Assembly: GCA_028023455.1 (NCBI GenBank)
Contig: JAQFVV010006313.1
Location: 2,563,645 to 2,627,644 of the forward strand
DNA from: Epiperipatus broadwayi
Taxonomy: Eukaryota; Onychophora; Udeonychophora; Euonychophora; Peripatidae
DNA: 64,000 nt
Reading direction: 5' to 3'
A program made the position numbers and the translations under genes. The notes beneath the pieces are model-generated. The model had not been told where the DNA came from. It saw only the letters and a list, made by a program, of their open reading frames with translations, and did no database searches. Every line of letters starts with the position of its first letter. The stretch's first letter is position 1. Shown one piece after another: positions 51,190-61,213 of this stretch.

Positions 51190-52145
51190 AAACACAGGCT
51201 TAATATATACCATGTGTCTATATATGTAATATAGGGTATATGAGCACAGACTTTCACATAACCCACCACTCTCACTCTATCTAATAACACTGATACACTC
51301 AAAGCACATATATGCTGAAAAAGATAAATAATCACCAATATACGTATTTCATGCTAAACCAGCAATCATCAGTTGGTCCAGATTATCATCTCCCACACAT
51401 ATATACTATAAGTGCTCAGATATATATTAAGATAGACAATCTTCAGACTTTAATGGACTGGCTCCAATCTACTACTCACTCCAACTTTTCAACCATCCAT
51501 CCAATTGAAAATCTGATGATGGAATGCTCGAAGGCCACCCTAAGGCCGAGATTCTTGTCACACCCATGTTGACCCAAGGTCAATCTGAACCCCACATGTA
51601 CAGGACATAATCCATTAAATACATATGCAAGGATGGGCAGACATCTCTATAATGTAATAACTGAAACACAGGCTTAAAACCCCACATGTGTTGGGCATAA
51701 TCCATTAAATACATATGCAAGGATGGGCAGACATCTCTATAATGTAATAACTGAAACACAGGCTTATTTAATGGATTATGTCCTGTACATGTGGGGTTCA
51801 GATTGACCTTGGGTCAACATGGGTGTGACAAGAATCTCCGCCTTAGGGTGGCCTTCGAGCATTCCATCATCAGATTTTCAATTGGATGGACGGTTGAAGA
51901 GTTGGAGTGAGTAGTAGATTGGAGCCAGTCCATTAAAGTCTGAAGATTGTTTATCTTAATATATATCTGAGCACTTATAGTATATATGTGTAGTAGATGA
52001 TAATCTGGACCAACTGATGATTGCTGGTTTAGCATGAAATATGTATATTGGTGATTATTTATCTTTTCAGCATATATATGCTGAGTGTATCAGTGTTATT
52101 AGATAGAGTGGAGAGTGGTGGGTTATGTGAAGTCTGTGCTAATAC
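51190..52145. repeat. Repeat family A, long palindrome with arms of about 380-400 bp
   Basis: The left arm (about 51190-51625) reads in the family's forward direction; the right arm (about 51768-52145) is its reverse complement. By eye only about one mismatch occurs in the inner 90 bases (GGCCGAG against GGCGGAG). The loop contains a further direct repeat: the ATAATCCATTAAATACATAT block with its TAATGTAATAACTGAAACAC end appears twice (about 51607-51675 and 51689-51764). The 86- and 73-residue ORFs on opposite strands are the same repeat read twice. Confidence 0.9.
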
Positions 52146-52270
52146 AATTATGTAATTTTTTCCATTTTTAAGATTTGTTTGATGAAAAAAAAACATATGT
52201 GTAAGTGTTTGCATACATATTTTAAACAAACCTATTACAATAGATATGTTAACTCATAACTATTATTAAA

Positions 52271-52640
52271 ATGGGCAAAACTCTACTTACTGTAGTGCCA
52301 CTCAGTGCACACCAGAGTAATCAATGCATGCCAGAAGGCTTGTGCATAGAATCCCATCTAATGCCTACACATCCAATATTTCCAGACTAGTTTCTAGGTA
52401 GTGCAAGCTAGTGTAATCAATGGATGCCAGAAGGCTTATGCATAAAATTCATATTTAGTGCTTACTCATCCAATATCCCCAGACTAGTGAAAACCACAAG
52501 ATAGAAACTATTCTGGGGATAATAGATGAGTAGGAACTAGATGGGTATTTTATGCACAAGCTTCTGGCATCCATTGATTACTCTGGCTTGCACTGAGTGG
52601 CACTACAGTGTGGAGTTTTGCCTGTTTTAATACAGTAGAT
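52271..52640. repeat. Foldback repeat family C, best copy
   Basis: The termini ATTAAAATGGGCAAAACTC and GAGTTTTGCCTGTTTTAAT are inverted. Inside, GTAGTGCCACTCAGTGCA pairs with TGCACTGAGTGGCACTAC in reverse, and a second direct copy of the left arm lies at about 52400-52490. The flanks share AGATATGTT (52243 and 52636), a possible 9-base target duplication. Confidence 0.8.
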
Positions 52641-52644
52641 ATGT

Positions 52645-52950
52645 TGTCTGCTGCATTTATCAGTAAAAAATAAAAGTGAAAATAAAATAACCTTTTTAGA
52701 GCTACTAGCACCTCTTTATATTACATTTATAAATACTAGCTAAATTAGTGACATGATGTATAACTTTATTTCATTAATATTATAATTTGGCTGTTAAGGT
52801 TTTGGCTATATTAGATTGCTAAAGTTATATAATGCATCTGATTTTTTGATTTTAGTTCAGTTCCATATGGCTATTTGAGTTGGAGAGCTGGATTCAAAAA
52901 CATATAGCTGTCTGAAAATTTCAGTTTATCTTCTTAATAGTTACATATTG
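52645..52950 (+). repeat. Repeat family B, partial copy
   Basis: TGCTGCATTTATCAGTAAAA, AGAGCTACTAGCACCTCTTT and ATGGCTATTTGAGTTGGAGA match 54965-55110 and the loop of the copy near 36100. Confidence 0.65.
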
Positions 52951-54035
52951 TACCGGTCAAAACCCACCACCACCGCACGTCAAATCGGATTCAAACTCAG
53001 CTGAACCAAAACTGAATTCAAACCCAACTTAACAGCTCAAATAGCAGAAATCGACGGCACAGTGCTATGCGCCAAGAACTAGTTCAACGGTTGGTGAGGA
53101 CTAGAGACCCTTGCACTGACACGAATATCTAATAATTAATTACTTTGAATACTTTTTAAATCAAATCATATGTATGTTCGGGTTGCCAACACAGATAGCG
53201 GGTATGAACATTTAAATAATTATAAAAAAAATGATGAACTAAGAAACCAAGTATGTTAGAAAATATTTAATAATAATAATAATTTGTTTTGTTCAATAAA
53301 ATATAGATTGCATTAGTTACCTGTAGTCTTTAAAATAATTTATAAATATAATAAGAGTGGCGGTCCTTATCATATGCCAATGGAAATTACGCAATATTGG
53401 AATTCTATGTCTATGCCCCCAACAAGTATTAGTGGAACAAGAAATCAATATTTTAACATTTTGTGAGTAGATACACTTGTAACTTAAGAGCTGGGGACAT
53501 AGGTGAAAAACGGAGCTAATAATTTATTATTAGCTAATTATAAAAATAGTAAACGTATAATATTTTCTTTCGACTTCGATGATTAATAGAACTTATAAAT
53601 TTAGGTTCTAATGGGCGAGAATAACTATTTAAAATTTATATTATATTATTTGCGTGAGGCAAATGGAATCAAGGAGCTCATCGAGTCGAAAGATTATTGG
53701 CATATAATTTTAAATACGACATTAATAAAGCACACAAATATATGTATTAAATGAACCGCCAAGTAAGAAAAGAGAAAGTTTAAGGCTAGAGATTTAAAGA
53801 ATTACGAGATAGATTTACAATAGCATGAATAAAAGGTTTTATAAAAAATGTTACATTAAAGAATAAAGAGCTCTTAAATAGGAGAGTAAAATAAAGTTCG
53901 AACTGGCCAGAAAGTTTAACGTTCATTATAGAAATATATTACCCTTCCGTGCTTGTCCTTAAGTTACTCCTCCAAGTTGTTAAAAACATAGGCATCATTG
54001 GTTAACTACTGGAATAGTATTTTAGTAGCTTTCAT
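52951..54035. other. Unrecognised, GC-richer start
   Basis: The block 52953-53125 is unusually rich in C and A (ACCGGTCAAAACCCACCACC). On minus it contains GAGTTTGAATCCG, similar to tRNA box B. No gene was confirmed. Confidence 0.35.
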
Positions 54036-54047
54036 TATTTTAGCAGA

Positions 54048-54245
54048 ATGATCGATCCGGAAAACGGTTCAGCAGCTCCAGTGAAGATTCCTCAGGACTT
54101 TAGGAACCGTAGCCAGATCCCTGATGTTCTAGCCCTCTATCATGATGACATACAATTCTTATACACACAGAGTTCAATGCACTACTCTACAATCAAAACT
54201 AGTCTTTTTTTCTTTTCTTTTCAGGGCTATATCTATGTTCACTGA
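54048..54245 (+). other. Candidate exon or repeat piece, 65-codon ORF
   Basis: The frame starts MIDPENGSAAPVKIP and continues DFRNRSQIPDVLALYHDD. It is clearly less AT-rich than the surroundings and is preceded by an acceptor-like TTCATTATTTTAGCAG ending at 54046. A second acceptor-like TTTTCTTTTCTTTTCAG ends at 54222. No donor, homologue or second exon was identified, so an unknown repeat remains equally likely. Confidence 0.25.
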
Positions 54246-54784
54246 TGCCTCCGGCTAGCGCTCATTTTCTTATCAATCTGGTTTTTTTTTATAATTAGTT
54301 GTTTCCAGAAACATTCCTTCGATAAGGCCTTCAAACTAATTTTTGAATTCCTTTCCTAATTAGAAAATGAATTCTTAAAGTCTGAAATGATTTTAATTAA
54401 AAATTGAATTCTTATCTTTTTTTAATTAATAAAACTTTACTGTTGTTTTTGAGAATTTGAAAGCCTTTGGAAGGAATGTAGCTTTTAATCGCAAAACTTT
54501 ACAAATTATTTAAAAGTAAAAAAAAAAACAAGTATTCCCGACGCAATGAAACTTTCGAACAATTATATACATTTAATATTTACAAATATATATACGCACA
54601 ATCCACGCAATTTAATATATATAAATTCATGAATATTTTATCATGAATTTATTTAGAGAATTGATCCAATTTAAACTAAACTAATTAATTTTACTACGTA
54701 TTTGAAACAAGTTATTCATTATGAAAATTAGCGTGGATTGAACGTATAAAGCCCCATTGCATCGGAAATTTAAGGTTAGTTTTA

Positions 54785-54855
54785 GCGTAAATAACATGAA
54801 GCTAGGATCGAACTCAGATCCGACTGCTTCAATATTAGATAAAAGTTAGGTTTAC
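54785..54855 (-). repeat. Possible tRNA-derived SINE fragment
   Basis: On minus it reads GAAGCAGTCGGATCTGAGTT then CGATCCTAGC, with a good box B (GAGTTCGATCC). The TGCTTCAATAxTA phrase on plus also occurs near 50730. No box A, tail or target duplication was found. Confidence 0.3.
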
Positions 54856-54964
54856 ATTTGTATTTTAGATATGGTGTCTGGTTGTCCTAGCTCCTCACTA
54901 ATGAGAGCCATTGCTCAAACCCAGTTTGGGGGTGGAGATCAATCAATATAAAGATTTTGAATGT

Positions 54965-55110
54965 GTTCTCTGGCTGCATTTATCAGTAAAAAAATTAAAA
55001 TTAAATAAGCTTGTTTGGAGCTATTAGCATGCTCTTTATTTATATTACATTTATAAATACAAGCTAAATAAGTCACATGATGTATGATTAGATTTCATTA
55101 ATATATATAT
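54965..55110 (+). repeat. Repeat family B, partial copy
   Basis: GGCTGCATTTATCAGTAAAA, GAGCTATTAGCATGCTCTTT and ATTACATTTATAAATAC match 52645-52795. Confidence 0.7.
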
Positions 55111-55744
55111 AAACAATTTTATTGGCTTAAAATATAAGCATTGAAAATATAATAAAATTTATCTATGTAATTAACTTATTAAATCTCAGCTATGACTTAA
55201 TTAAACAATTACCAAATAATATAGATACTGCGAGTTGGAAATCATGTGATCAAGTATTATCAGTCGTATTTGCCTAAGCTATATTTACTAAAATATATAT
55301 ATTTTAGTTTAATGTAAATTAGATGAAGTATATTACTTGATTTGCTTGCAGAAATTTTATCTTATTTATTATACAGATAAATATAATTAAGAGAATATTA
55401 AATTATTCATAGACCAATTATTTAAAGATATAGTGGTCAGACAATATTGTCCACATTTTATTTGACCAATAAATTAGCGCTGTTATAAAAAAGGATGCAT
55501 TGCTTGCAAGTTTATTTTAAAATAATGAATCTTTGGAAATCTCACGTATAGACTATAAAAGTAACAAACTAATTTTGCTCATGAATATCCGTCCACCTAT
55601 GCTTTTAAAATATTTATTGACGGGAAAGTGCGTGCGCTGTGCAAATGTGAAGAGTAACTGACTACCATAATATTTTTTAAATCGCTATATTGTCAATTGT
55701 TATATATATATACATACCATGAAACCTGCTAAATTGAATTAACT

Positions 55745-55882
55745 CATTCATAATGCTATTTTTTTTTTTTCCATGTGTCAAAGCATTGGCCGGGAAAGGA
55801 ACCCGTAAACCCGGGACAACTGCTTGTAAAGCTGCTGTGCTGACCACTCGACCACCAACGCTTGACATTCATAATGCTATTT
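55745..55882 (-). mobile_element. tRNA-derived retrosequence with poly(A) tail and 17-bp target duplication
   Basis: CATTCATAATGCTATTT occurs on both sides (55745-55761 and 55866-55882). Read on minus, the insert starts at 55865 with TCAA, then a 79-base tRNA-like body, then TTTGACACATGG and an A-run of about nine to ten. A perfect duplication, an A-tail and a tRNA-like head are the marks of LINE-driven retrotransposition. At about 95 bases plus tail it is far shorter than usual SINEs and has almost no body beyond the tRNA part. The 63-residue minus ORF is not a gene. Confidence 0.88.
55783..55861 (-). other. tRNA-like sequence (pseudo-tRNA head of a SINE)
   Basis: The ends GCGTTGG and CCAATGC form a seven-pair acceptor stem (one G-U). 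Box A TGGTCGAGTGG is like serine/leucine tRNAs. The T-arm ACGGG-TTCCTTT-CCCGG has one mismatch and a loop lacking the usual TTCGANT. A stem around the loop TTTACAA would give anticodon TAC, but with a mismatch, and the D-stem is weak. It is not a functional tRNA; it probably supplies a pol III promoter. Confidence 0.7.
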
Positions 55883-56103
55883 GATATATATCATCTGTTC
55901 ATTATATCATACTTTAAAGTGCTTGTATTCAAAGATAAATTGTTTTAGGTCCATAACCTAGACCAATATTATCACTGGAAACAATCATTTAAGCAAAAAA
56001 AAAAAAAAAAAAAAACTCAAAATTTTAAAAGTACATATAGAGTATAAAGTTATTTTTTTACATTCTATACAATTAGATTTCAATAAAAAAAACTAAAATT
56101 AAT

Positions 56104-56605
56104 TTTATACATATAATTAGAGGGATTTGAAGTCAGGATTTTTAAGTCTATTCATTCAACACTCCATCTCAAGCAACATATACACATGATCACACACACG
56201 ATCCCCACCATATGTATTTCATGCAGAACCAGTTCTCATCATTAGAGTCAGATTTAATCTCCTACACATATATACATTCGGTGCTCATATTATGTTAAGT
56301 AGCAATTCGTTAAACTTTAATAAACAGACAATATTATTTGGAAGAGTAGGAAGATTGAAACTTGTCCATTATAGGTTGAGCAATTGCTATCTTAATATAA
56401 ACTGAGCACTGATTGTATATATGTGTGGGATATTATGATCTAATCCAATTGATGAGTTCTGGTTCTGCACAAAATATGTATATTGGAGAGCATATATCTT
56501 TTTCATATATGAGTGATCATGTCTATTGGTTGCTTGAGTTAGAGTGAAGGGTGAATAGACTTCAAAATTTTGAGTTCAAACCCCTTTAATTACATGTATA
56601 AGAAA
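56104..56605. repeat. Repeat family A, older palindrome
   Basis: The left arm 56104-56330 (TCATGCAGAACCAG, ACACATATATACATTCGGTG) and the right arm 56370-56605 (CTGAGCACTGATTGTATATA, TTCTGGTTCTGCACAAAATA, TGAGTTCAAACCCC) are reverse complements with many mismatches. It is the diverged counterpart of the 51.2-52.1 kb palindrome. Confidence 0.8.
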
Positions 56606-56619
56606 CATTCAGTGTAAGC

Positions 56620-59330
56620 AAATCACATGCTGCCTTAGAATAAAAATTCATATTTTAAAAGCATAAAATTAAAAATTAAACAAATTTACACTATTAATAA
56701 AAATTCACAAATCATTTTATTTATTTCAAATTTTTTGCTATCTTGAAAGATTCCTTTTAGCAATGATTTTATTTCCCCCAGGAGATTCACTATACATTGT
56801 AATGCTATGCACTCAAGTTATTTTTATGAATCCACTGAACCATACTTTTATGACAAAGAACTGATGAAGGGTATCACTTTTGAATCATTAAATAATTTAA
56901 TCTATCTTCAATAATAAATAATGGTGGACCTTCATAAATGAATAAATAAGTTTAGTCTTACGCATTCAGTTAAATGCATTCAAACAATACTATCTGTAAC
57001 TTTCTAAACAATGAGGGATTTCCTTGGCAATATAGATTCAATTTTAATCTTACACGCTATTGAGTTGATAATTGACATTTATAAATTAATCACTAGGACT
57101 AAAACTCAGAATAGTTCCAATTAATAAAAAAAGGAAGAACGCTGACTGATTATGATGAATACTAACTGAAGAAGGGAAACAAAACATTGAATAATCGGAA
57201 AATTTTAATACTGTCTTATAATTCCTGATAACTGACACCAATCAATTATCTAATTTCTGTAATTTTATAATTGCCCTATTAATATGAATCAGGTATGAAG
57301 GGAATACAGTTCGTTCTATAATGCAACTGACTCTAATATAATCCTAAAGACGACAGGAATAACCTTGTAACTATACATTTTCAAAAAAAAAATATCTATG
57401 TAAATGATAGTTGATGTTTATAAGTGAATTTTTCCATGTTTATTACTCTGTACAAACTAACTGGTTTCTAGAATAAAAGTTTCTTTTTTTAATTAAAAAA
57501 AAGAACTATTTACTAAAAATACGTACATTAAAAAACATAGCAAAATAGTTTTTAAATAATTTTCAGATTGTTTTATATATATATAAATGATCGTTCTATT
57601 GATACTATTATCTACAATTTTCTTTTAATTAATCCAAAGCCTTTTTTTTCCTTAGTAATGTTCTTTTTATTTCACTTCAAGACTGATTCATTTTTGATAA
57701 TAGCTTTGATTCGGGCTTAAAATTATTATATCTTTATAAAAAGGTTTTAGACGGTAAAAAATTTCTATTAAAAATTATGAAATAAATTGAAAAAAAAAAA
57801 TGTTACAATAGTGACTACAGGTAAGTTGCAATACTTTGAAACGTTTTGCAGACAGGATTATTAATCACCAATAATTCTCATTATAACATTTGCTTTTCGG
57901 CCAATGATATTCATCAATTTAACTATTTCAATATTAACATTTACATTTTTTCTGTTCTCTGGTATAATGTTTTCATTAACTTCAATGTTATTTGACAGAA
58001 ACATTAATCAGATTTCAAATTTTGTTTTTGTGTCTCAATCTAAAATTTTTACGGTAAGCGCATTGAGGCGAAAACTTTCAAATAAAACTATATACTATAT
58101 TTTTAAGACTAGACATAAAAAGGATAAGTAAAAAAAAATACTAAATTTAGATTTTTATCCTTTGTGCCAAACTTATTTCGATAATTCTGTTCCACATCAA
58201 TATTAATCAGATTTCAAGTTTTGCTTTCATTACTCATAGATAAATTATTACAGTATGTATTCCTTAATCTCTCATTTGATCTTCATATCAGTCATCAATT
58301 AACACTAAAATGAACAATATTTACTCTTAATAGTAATGTTACTTTTGAAATGTTATCAATAGAAATTAAAAAAAAATATTTTGTGATTTCTTAGTTTAAA
58401 CTAAACCTATCTAGATGTCAAGAGCTATGTAGAATAAAAAATAGCAATATAAATAGTATGGAACTGCTCAAAACCAAGTGGTAGAATATATTATAACTAT
58501 TGTGCAGAGGGTAAAAAAATCACTAGTGGATTTTCATTGCGTTATTTTTTTTTTTTTTACATCATAAAAACAAAATTTATAAATTTATAATTTTTACTAT
58601 TTAATTTTGCAAAATTATATAGCTATTCATTTCTAAAAACCTATGCGACATTTGTATTTAGATTTTATTAAATTATAATAGGCTTTTGTTACCAAATTAG
58701 TGTAGTAAAAATATACTGAGAGCAGCAATAAAAGAAAGTGGATTGATTTTTTTCTGTAATTAAAATGTTAATTTTAACATTACAGCTTTTTATATCTGAA
58801 TCATACTTGGAATTTTTTTAATTTAATATATCGTCCCTATTTTTGCAGACATCTTTTATTCCTCTTTGTACTACCAACTACTAGGTTTAAGAATGAAACT
58901 AATCCCAGAATAAAAATAAGATGTAATTGGATAAGAGATTAATAAAGACCATTCTAGTAGATAGTAACTGGTCAAGCTTACAATAAAAGATACATTGGAA
59001 TTATAGGACCTGCAATTTGGAGCCATGTGGTTACGTTATTGGTTTTATATTAGCAATCAAATTGCCTACAGTTATTAAAAAAACTAATCAGTTTCAGTTC
59101 TATATAATAATTTAATTATGTTAGTTTAGATTCAGAGCCTTAAAATGTGTTTTTTAAACTTAGGTTAATAGCCTGATAATGTAAAAAATGTAAATAACAA
59201 TGACTGAAGGATAAATGCATTAACTCTCAAAATTTAGAAATATTGCTAATAAAGGCCATAATAAATTAGTCTAAAAGTACAGATGAGGCAAGATAGTATA
59301 AAGATTTAATGAGCCCTCCCATTTATCATA
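56620..59330. other. AT-rich sequence, nothing recognised
   Basis: A 75-codon ORF at 57904-58131 starts with a hydrophobic stretch and ends basic, but nothing supports it as a gene. Confidence 0.4.
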
Positions 59331-59339
59331 AATCTTTTA

Positions 59340-61010
59340 TTTAGTTTTCTACAGGTGGAAGACGTGAAGTAGTAGAATTTGTAGCTGATATGAATGGAAT
59401 ATGTTTTTTCAAAACTAATATACTTAAAGCATTCAACCCAGGAAGTAATCATAAAATGATATATAAAAGGCTTGTAAAATATAAAGCTACAGAGATATAT
59501 ATTATTTTTAAAAAGGCAATAAATATTTAGTATTTCAAATTCATATAAATATTACAATAAATTTAATTTAAAAATTGAAAATCACTTAAAACTTTTAACA
59601 GATATGAAAAGATAACTGATAAATTTATTATTGTTAATTATATGCTTAGCTTTAAAGAAAATAAAATTCTCGGTACATTTTTGACTGTGAGCATACAGTA
59701 CACGACAAAGAGAATGTAAAAATACTTTGAAAGGTTTTTCATTTGAAGAACTAAATATCTGAAATCCTGAAAATTGGTTAAAGTATATTAAAGACATGAG
59801 AGTATACAATGAAATATAATTGTGGATATGAAAGAAAAGCTAAACATGAGAACATTTTTAAAAATGTATTATCTTATTATTGAAGGAAAGTTGTTTTAGC
59901 TATAAAAAAAATAAAATATAATATTACTTAAAAAGGAAAGACAACATAAAATATATAGATGAATTCTAAAAAGAGCTATAAAAAGATAAGGAAGTAGTGT
60001 GTATGATTTAGCAATGAATGAAATGCCAAACATTTAAAAACATGTAAGACTTGTAATGAAAAACCTTCAAAAATGATAGAATTATTACTAGAATATAGAA
60101 GGTCAGTCAAAAGATAAAGAAATTGTTGACAAAAATAAATACAAAAAGAATAAATAATAATTGGTATAATATATGATTGAATAAATGCAGCAATGGTATT
60201 GATATTAAAAAAAAAGACAAAAAAGAAAACAAATAGAAATAATAAACTTATCAGTTTTCTATCAGCTAAAGCACAATCATTCAACCTATCATTAGAGAAC
60301 TTATAATTCCAACCAATCAAATTACAATTGTATTTAAAAGTAAATTTTTTTACAGATTAAGAATGATTATATAAAAAAATCCTTTGGATATTAATTTTCA
60401 TTATGCAATGGGTTTTTAGGTTATAAATATGTAATTGAATAAACAAGCATTTCTTTCGGATTAAAACATTAACATCAAGAGACCAATTGAGAATATTGGT
60501 AAATTCTGACTTATATTTGCAAATATGTTAACACTAAAAAATAAATAAATAAGCAAAATAATATTGACAAAGATGTACTATAGAATTGTACTATATTTAC
60601 AAAAAAAATATCAGCAGTTTAACAAGAAATGTTTTTTTGAAATTAAATATGAAAGCTGAATAAATGAAACAAGAAAATATTATTTAAGTCACCTATAGTT
60701 GCAAATGACATCTGTTTTGAAAATAATGATGTTCCTCCCCCATTGTCCAATTTCAGATAATATCACAAGAACCATCAGATGAAAGTAAGAAAGACAAATC
60801 TTAAAAAATAATACAGTAACGGTCAGTTATTTTACTTAAGAAAAAAATAAAGATAGGGCAAAATATAATAAGAGATTAATTACTCTAAATATATCTCAGC
60901 TAAATTACTAAATCAGATAAAAACATAATAGAAAGAATTTACCAAAGCTTGAACAGAATTTGTGTTGGAAATATCTTAATTTCAAAAAAAGAATTGCTTA
61001 TATGTTGTTG
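59340..61010 (+). pseudogene. Very degraded RTE-like LINE remnant
   Basis: The frame near 59352-59510 reads EVVEFVADMNGI then LKAFNPGSNHKM. This parallels the intact RTE ORF's endonuclease end ([24 protein letters not shown] type phrases). Near 60728-60800, DVPPPLSNF and EPSDESKK resemble the QVPPI...[11 protein letters not shown] stretch before the RT. Near 60980, ILISKKE resembles the ILIFKKGD motif. The order fits one LINE, but the identities are weak and stops are frequent. Confidence 0.35.
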
Positions 61011-61213
61011 TTTTTTTTCTTAAAAAATAGATGTTTCACCGATCTTTATATATATATATTGGATATTATCCAGGAATTTTAGACTAAATAGAAAGAAACA
61101 AGGGTGACATAAATGATTGAGAGAAACTAAAACTTATTACTGATTATATTTTTAGAAAGTTTTAATTGCAATCTGAAAAAACACAAAAAAGTTAATTTTT
61201 TATTATATATATA

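Noticed and set aside
51312-52035. Two similar proteins on opposite strands (86 and 73 residues)
   Set aside because: They are the two arms of one palindromic repeat. Other family A copies do not keep the frame, so they are not a gene pair.
55783-55861. Functional tRNA on the minus strand
   Set aside because: The T-loop lacks the invariant TTCGA pattern, the D-stem is weak, the anticodon stem has a mismatch, and it sits inside a poly(A)-tailed insertion with a target duplication.
57904-58131. 75-codon ORF with a hydrophobic N-terminus
   Set aside because: Length and composition are expected by chance in AT-rich DNA; no cysteine framework, homologue or supporting signals.
59976-60320. 114-residue minus ORF with Phe-rich membrane-like segments
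   Set aside because: T-rich antisense of A-rich DNA in a region that reads as a decayed LINE on plus; no start context or homologue.
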